Assembly: GCA_030512295.1 (NCBI GenBank)
Contig: JAULSR010000002.1
Location: forward strand, 8,618,001-8,682,000
Length of the DNA: 64,000 nt
Direction: 5' to 3'
DNA from: Bombardia bombarda
Taxonomy: Eukaryota > Ascomycota > Sordariomycetes > Sordariales > Lasiosphaeriaceae
Part shown: positions 57,882 through 64,000 of the stretch, piece after piece
How the letters are laid out: each line of letters opens with the position of its first letter
Numbering within the stretch: position 1 is the stretch's first letter
The notes under the pieces: generated by a model
Told to the model about the DNA's origin: nothing
The model's input: only the letters and a program-made list of their open reading frames with translations
Database searches by the model: none
Position numbers and translations under genes: made by a program

Positions 57882-60800
57882 GCCTTGCTCAACCCGCCCC
57901 AACCCTTTCGACGACAGCGATATAGCCTCCAGGAAGCGACGACGCACTTCCCTGAGCGGCGCTTCCAGAAGTCGATCGGTCGATACCGTCACTTCTTCCC
58001 CAGGTTCGCTCGCCGACGGGGACTTGGCATCAGAGGATCCAGGACTCGAGGCCAAGAACGACTCTGCCATGAAGATTGACACCGATCTCGACGCCGACCC
58101 CGCCATCCCCAGCACGCCCGAGCAGCGGCCACTTGATGCGCAACCTCCTTCTGGCCCTCGGTCGAGCCGCGTCACAATAAACGTGCGGACACCCTCCCGT
58201 CCACTCGAAGCCGTTTCCTCGTCCCCCTCATCCCCCTCATCCCCCTCGCCTACCGAGACGACTACAGCTGCATTATTTACCCCCGAAGATGATGTCAAGA
58301 TCAGCGTGGAGGAATCCGAGGTCGACATGTCTCGAGAGGACACAATACTCGATACCCCAGTGTCGTCTGCCTCAGATAGCAGCAGCAGTCCCCCGATCGA
58401 GGTCGTCCCCGTCCACATCGACGACGACGACGGCGACGACTTTAGAAGTACTGGCGAACCCGAGGTTACCATCTTTGGTGACTATTCTCGCTCTATGCTG
58501 ATTGACCCATCCTCCGAATTTCCGTTCCGCGAAAATGCGGAAACATTTCCAGAAGCTGCGACTCGGTTGACACAATACCTTACTACTCGTAAGTTTCTCT
58601 CTTATGACTGATGAGCCCCCACGCTAACATGTTACAGATGAGACTGTTTCTCAGAGCATAGCTGACTGGATTGAGGGTTATCTCGCATGGGCCAGGAGCG
58701 CGCCACTCGGCATGATCTTGGAATCCCATCAGGAGCACCGAGACCTCTGGCAGAGCATCCCGGATTTGGTGTTATTCGTGACAAGGCAAAAGTAGGTCTA
58801 AGCCCTCGAACACGATGCCATAATCGTGGCTGACTTTGATACAGGGTGCTCTATCCGCGAAACAGGCCAATACGCCAGGCAATCTTTGCATTCTACAGGG
58901 TCTTCGCTACATTGACTGCTTTCTTCATTGAGATTGATATCAAGTCACTCAGGAACGTGTCGACTGATTCGGCCCGACTGCCCGATCTTGCCTCGCCATT
59001 TTACGTTCAGGCCCTCAATACTCTTGTCCACAATGAGGACGCGGCTTTGGATCCCCCACAAACCGGTAACGAAGCAGAGGAGATGAATTACTTCATGGAG
59101 ATGATGGAGGTGCTGGATAGGTTTCAGAAATTCCATATGAACCAGGGTGGCACACTGGCATATATCAACAAGTTGGCTCAGCTGGAGTCTGAACTTGTAC
59201 CTCGATTCCCGAGACTCACCGATTATCTAGGTCAATTATGTCTCCTCACTTCCGTCATTATCAGACAGAGCTCCCGAAGATTCCGAAATGGCAACTTCCA
59301 GGCCAACCAACTGGCCTGGACCAGTATATCTCGCGGCTACATTCTTTTCAAGACCATGTCGGCGACTCTCTCCAGCATCGTCGAAAGGAATATCAATTAT
59401 CTGTCCCAAGACGGCACAACCAACCTTCTCTCATCCTTGACAGAGATATATCATGTTTGTCTCTCTACGAAGGGCATTGTATCGTCCGATATCTTAAAGG
59501 AGCATCGCGAGAGTCATCCACCAATAGATGAAAGTCATCTCCCAGAAGGCATAGCTGCTACATGGAAGTTCACCATCTACAGCAAGCTCATCATGTCGAG
59601 TCAAATGCAGCTCCGAGTCATGGCAGCCAATTCCATGTGCACCGACCTTGTCGGCTTCCACAAAAAGTATCATGGGATTGAGCCCATTGACGACTCAAAC
59701 AATACGGCCATGCTGAACTATTTAGCCAGTTTTCTTCTTCGTTCGGGATTGGTCGCATATCTCCTCGGGCCGACATGCCATCCGGAGGTCACCACCGAAA
59801 GCAGTAACATTATTGGCTTCTTGATAGTTTCTCACACTTATACGGCTGAGCATACCGATACCTTATGGCAGACCGTCACCTCCACCCAGGATCCACGGGT
59901 GTCGGACGCCCTGCTCCGGATGATCACTCGGATTGCACATTTGTTTCCTCCAGAAGGTCTTCTCTACCTATGCGAGAAACTCAACACAGTTCCTGTGGAA
60001 GCTTTCAGCCTGGCCATGCGAGAACTCTCGAATTTAATTGTTCAGAGTCTAGGCCCAAAAACGGCATTCGAAAAAGGCCTAGTAGAATCAGCTCCCTATC
60101 GCCTCTGCGTACGCCTAATTCGACAGTCTTCTGTTCTTGGGCCACAATCTTCAACATGTCACTCTGAGGTCCAGCAATTTGCTATTCTGAAGTTGAAGGA
60201 CCTTATAAGTACCGGCCTCAATATAGACGACAGGAAAAGGATATATGCCGACTGCTTGGGTGACATCAAGTTGAGAACAAGCTCTGCGATTGGAAACCTC
60301 TGGGTTCTCTCCGTGGTAACCCGTGGGTTCAACCTACGTGAACTGGCTATTTTACTCTCACAACATGATCTTGCGGGAATAATGGTTGAAGAACTCGATG
60401 CGGCTATTACAGTTGCGCGAAACGCTCCTTTTCCAGCCGTTCTCAGCGGGCCTCAAAACACGCCGCGAAAGGATCTTCTCATGAATGTGTTGTTTCATGA
60501 CTCGCCAGCAATCAATGAAGACCTTGGCCCGAATCTTTGGCATCTCCTTGTTGGCGCCGGAGCAGCAAGTCGTGAAGATAGGGATGTTGCCTGGCAGCTC
60601 TTGAACTTTTCAATGAAGCGGCCACACAGCGTAAAGTCTTTCATCTCGACATGCTTTTCTGAATACTTGCCGTCTCTGGCGCCCGAATACTTTTGTCTTG
60701 GCGCACTGGAATTTGTTCGCGGACAAATCATTCCGCTGGTTGAGGATGTGAACAGTGTTCTTCTTGACGATGACGAGGATGATGATCATGGTGGGATTGC

Positions 60801-63800
60801 ACAACTGTGGCGGATGATACTTACCTCGCCAGATGGCACCATCGAAACACAGGCTATACAGACTCTTGTCAATGACGTCTATCTTGACAGCCGGTCGATC
60901 TCCTCATTTTCGCATTACCGAGCGCGGAAAGTGCACCTCAACCTCGTTGGCCAATGTCTACGTCAACTTTCATCCGCAGCCGCGACATTGAGAGGGCTTC
61001 ATAGTCGCACAGCCAGTTGCGACGATGAAGTCATGACAGAAGTTGCCACGGATCATGAACTGCGCAAACAAGAGCTCACATTCATTCGCTCTCTAGCTGT
61101 TCTCAGCGAGTTTCATCGGCTCCATCAGGCAAAGGAACACTTTTCGGCACCAGATGTGAGATCTCTGATCTTGGACTCTCCCTCCCCGAAAGACATCGAA
61201 GGTGACCTGGCCGAATTGAAGTACCAGTCATTTGATGGAGATGAGCAGTCAGACGTCAAGCCTCTTCGCATTGGAAAGAAGAATACGGCAGCAGCACTCC
61301 TTGCCACCCTGCGTGAAGTCACAGGGTTCAACAGCTATCGCATCTATTACAAAGGGGGGCTCCTAATTCCAAAAGAGAGAGATATTGGCAAGTCTCTGGA
61401 GGATCTTCAGATTCAGAACGGCATCATGCTGGTCAAGCGTGAGGAAGATATTCCCGCTTCCCCGACTAGAATCCGCCATGGCGCATCATCAGTGGAGGTT
61501 GAGATTCTGGGCCACTTTGATGAGTTATGGGAATATCTCTCCATGGACGCTAAGTTTGCTCAGGAGGTAAGAGTCATTCTTATAGGCCAACCATACCGTC
61601 TGATTGACACTAATTTTGTCCTTTTAGGTTTATAATTTCCTAGTAAAGCTACCAGCAGACGAAAAGGTCATCAAAGTACTAGAGGATCCATCAACCTCTT
61701 GCCGAGATATCTTCCCTCTAGGACAACCCTTCCAGTCTTTGTATGCGGTACATGCATTACGGGAGCACCTTACTTCACAACGGGACAAGCTTAGGGCCAT
61801 TGAATCTGAGGCTCACGATAGTTCAAAAGGCCTCATCTTCGCGAAGTCATTGGCCAGGACCATGTCTCTTGTCGTTTCTGCGATTTCCGATCCAGAGATA
61901 CTCAATCAATGCCCAAACGTGGCGCTTCAAATTGAACTGAGCTCTTCTTTGTTGGACTGCTTCGTGTTTCTCCTCCAAGGTAATACCCACTTCTTCTACT
62001 GCCCTTAGCCTGAATTTGTACTCATGATTTAGCAGATCCCCTACTTCCGGTCTCAGCAGCACAGTATCTCGATACTCCGCTTTTGGACCACCTCTTGAAT
62101 ATGATGCCAGAAAGTTTTATGGCCGCTCCTGAGATTTCTACGAGGCACATAACACTCTGTCTCGGAGGTATCTTAGACTCTTGCCCTTTGAGCAGTATAT
62201 TCATGTCCGCATTCCGCGCCCATCCCAAAATTCCAACTTTGTTGGAAACCCTATTGCTCCACGACCAAAGGCCAGAGGTTAGGCATAATACGATTGCGCT
62301 GATCACGGAAAAAATTAGCCACAAGCTGGTGTAGGTACATCTTCATCTTACTTGGCTTTTAGTTTCTGACCTCCGTTTAACAACAGTGAACCGGATCCAG
62401 TCGCAAATCAGTTTCGGGCTTTCACCTGGCCACTGGTTTCAAGCCTCGTAGGTCCGGCTATGGCGAGTCCTGTTGATTCCTATGAGATCCTAGATCTTTG
62501 CTACGCGATCTTTGTGACATTGCGGGATTTCCAGACATTGAACTATCACGACCTCCTGCTGAATTGGGGTAATCTGCTTCTGGATTACACCACTTACGAG
62601 GTATGTTTCGGCTGTTCCCTAAGTCGACCTTACGGCCTCTAACTTAGCTACTGAACAGGATGTTACTAAGCCCGGCATCGTCGATCGTGCAGTGACTGGC
62701 TTAATCCGGCTTCTGCATGGTATTATCTGCTCCCATGATATCCCGGGTCATCAACAAGAGATGCTGCGCCTGAAGTTCGTGATTCCACCATACCCTTTCC
62801 CGCACTCTGATCCTAACTATTTGCTAGGGGTGTTGCTCGGAAGATCTTCTGGAAACATCTTTATCCCCCTATGGACGGTCGACTTGCGCCCAGCCGGCCC
62901 ATTCTCAGTCAAGATGGCCGGACAATGCTGTTCGAAATGATTTTCTCTTTAGTTGAAGGAGACCAAGATCAGATTGAAATGCTTCTGGAGGATCTAAACG
63001 AGCTAGTCCCAGTCTATCCAGAGGAAGAAGGTACATCCATCCGTTCTTAACGGCACAGAAGCTCCCGGCTAACCTAATCACTTTTGTTAGACTTATATGG
63101 ATACGAATTCCTTCAACAGTTCGAGAGAGCAAAGGCTATCAGGGCCCCCTGTGGTTATGTCGGTCTGAAGAATTTATCCAACACCTGCTACCTGAACTCG
63201 CTCTTCACGCAGCTTTACATGAACGTCAATTTTCGTCAGTTTATGCTCAAAGCTGAGGTCCAAGATGGCGACTATTCGCAAAACCTACTTTTCCAGACCC
63301 AGAGACTTTTTGCGCACTTGCAGGGAAGCATACGTCGATTTGCAAACCCCGAAGATTGCGTCAGTTGCATCAAGACATACGAAGATGGGCATATCGACAT
63401 TCATAATCAGATGGATGTGGATGAGTTCTACAACTTGCTGATTGACCGTTGGGAAAGCCAGCTTCTAACCAGTGACGAGAAGCGCCAGTTCCATTCTTTT
63501 TACGGTGGGCAACTGGTTCAACAGGTAAAATCCAAGGAATGCGAGCACATATCCGAGAGGTTAGAACCGTTCTCTGCAATCCAATGCGATATCAAGGGGA
63601 AGATGTCGCTTGAAGATAGCCTTCAAGCTTACGTTGACGGTGAAATCATGTCAGGAGGTGAGTTTTCCCTTCATTTCATACTGCCTCGACTTTTCTAACC
63701 GCCTACAGATAATCGGTACAAGTGCTCAACCTGTGACCGGCATGTCGATGCTTCGAAAAGGTTTGCTATTCTTGTCCCAGTGCAATGCGGCTATGACTGA

Positions 63801-64000
63801 CGTTGAGATCAGGGCTTGTCTAAAAGACATACCGGACAACCTGATATTCCATCTGAAGCGGTTCGATTTTAATCTACGAACCGTCCAGCGGAGTAAAATC
63901 AACGACTACTTCTCTTTTCCCAACAAGATTAATATGCGCCCGTATACAATTGAACATCTCAGTGGCGAGGACACACCAGACGACATCTTTGAACTGGTTG
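57829..64000 (+). CDS. large USP-family ubiquitin carboxyl-terminal hydrolase, 3' end outside the window
   Basis: Exons: 57829-58588, 58638-58791, 58845-61566, 61628-61979, 62036-62330, 62387-62600, 62659-62774, 62828-63030, 63091-63657, 63709-63760 and 63813 to beyond 64000; all phases join. Residues 1-250 are disordered and Ser/Asp-rich with a KRRR nuclear-signal-like cluster. About 1,300 residues of helical-repeat-like sequence follow, including a possible ubiquitin-like segment (GKKNTAAALLATLREVTGF...). Then comes the USP domain with GLKNLSNTCYLNS (Cys box) and later YKCSTCDRHVDAS, a zinc-finger-like CxxC, and FHLKRFDFNL. The catalytic His box lies outside the window. The size and layout recall USP9X/USP34-like enzymes and their fungal relatives, which remove ubiquitin from proteins. 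Intron 7 (62775-62827) is easily missed: without it the frame hits a stop at 62938. A neighbouring acceptor pair (62032/62035) would add or drop one residue. Confidence 0.92.

Overview
This window is nuclear DNA from a filamentous ascomycete (Pezizomycotina), most likely a Sordariomycete. The genes are split by short GT-AG introns, mostly 54-131 nt, often with a CTAAC/CTAAT-like branch site just before the acceptor. Codon use is GC-rich. The gene set includes fungal forms of BUD4, an ECL1-type zinc factor, an FHA-domain kinase and alternative NADH dehydrogenase. No transposon, rRNA or convincing tRNA was seen. I cannot name the genus from sequence alone.

Layout. 0.8-10.6 kb: a pinin-domain protein (+), an epoxide-hydrolase-like protein with a frame break (+), CRIPT (-), and a DRS2-type phospholipid flippase (+). 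10.6-26.6 kb: a gene-poor, microsatellite-rich 16 kb containing only a small ECL1-like (life-span regulatory factor) zinc protein (-), which has a 622-nt leader without any ATG. 26.6-38.6 kb: BUD4/anillin-like protein (-, with a frame break), EBP-type sterol isomerase (-) divergent from a CCDC47-like ER protein (+), ECM15-like thiamine-binding-fold protein (-), and a proline-rich unknown (-). 39.7-46.2 kb: a multi-pass membrane protein carrying two AT-hook motifs (-), divergent from ARL3/ARFRP1 GTPase (+); then exosome subunit RRP45 (-), divergent from splicing factor CWC15 (+). 47-51.3 kb: FHA-kinase (+) and type II NADH dehydrogenase (+). 52.3-55.3 kb: an FG-motif protein (-) and a POP3-like RNase P/MRP subunit (-). 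57.8-64 kb: a very large USP-family deubiquitinase (+) that runs off the end of the window.

Most genes are housekeeping and are not a pathway cluster. Two themes recur: RNA processing (pinin, RRP45, CWC15, POP3) and ER/Golgi/membrane lipid functions (flippase, EBP, CCDC47, ARL3). There is no biosynthetic gene cluster, defence island or mobile element that I can support. The points most worth a second look are: (i) two clear and one possible one-base frame breaks, each at or beside a short homopolymer; (ii) the membrane protein with AT-hooks; (iii) the isolated ECL1-like gene with its long ATG-free leader; and (iv) upstream ORFs overlapping the starts of the flippase and the deubiquitinase.

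Exon coordinates were worked out by hand from splice signals, reading phase and remembered family conservation. No alignment or transcript evidence was available.
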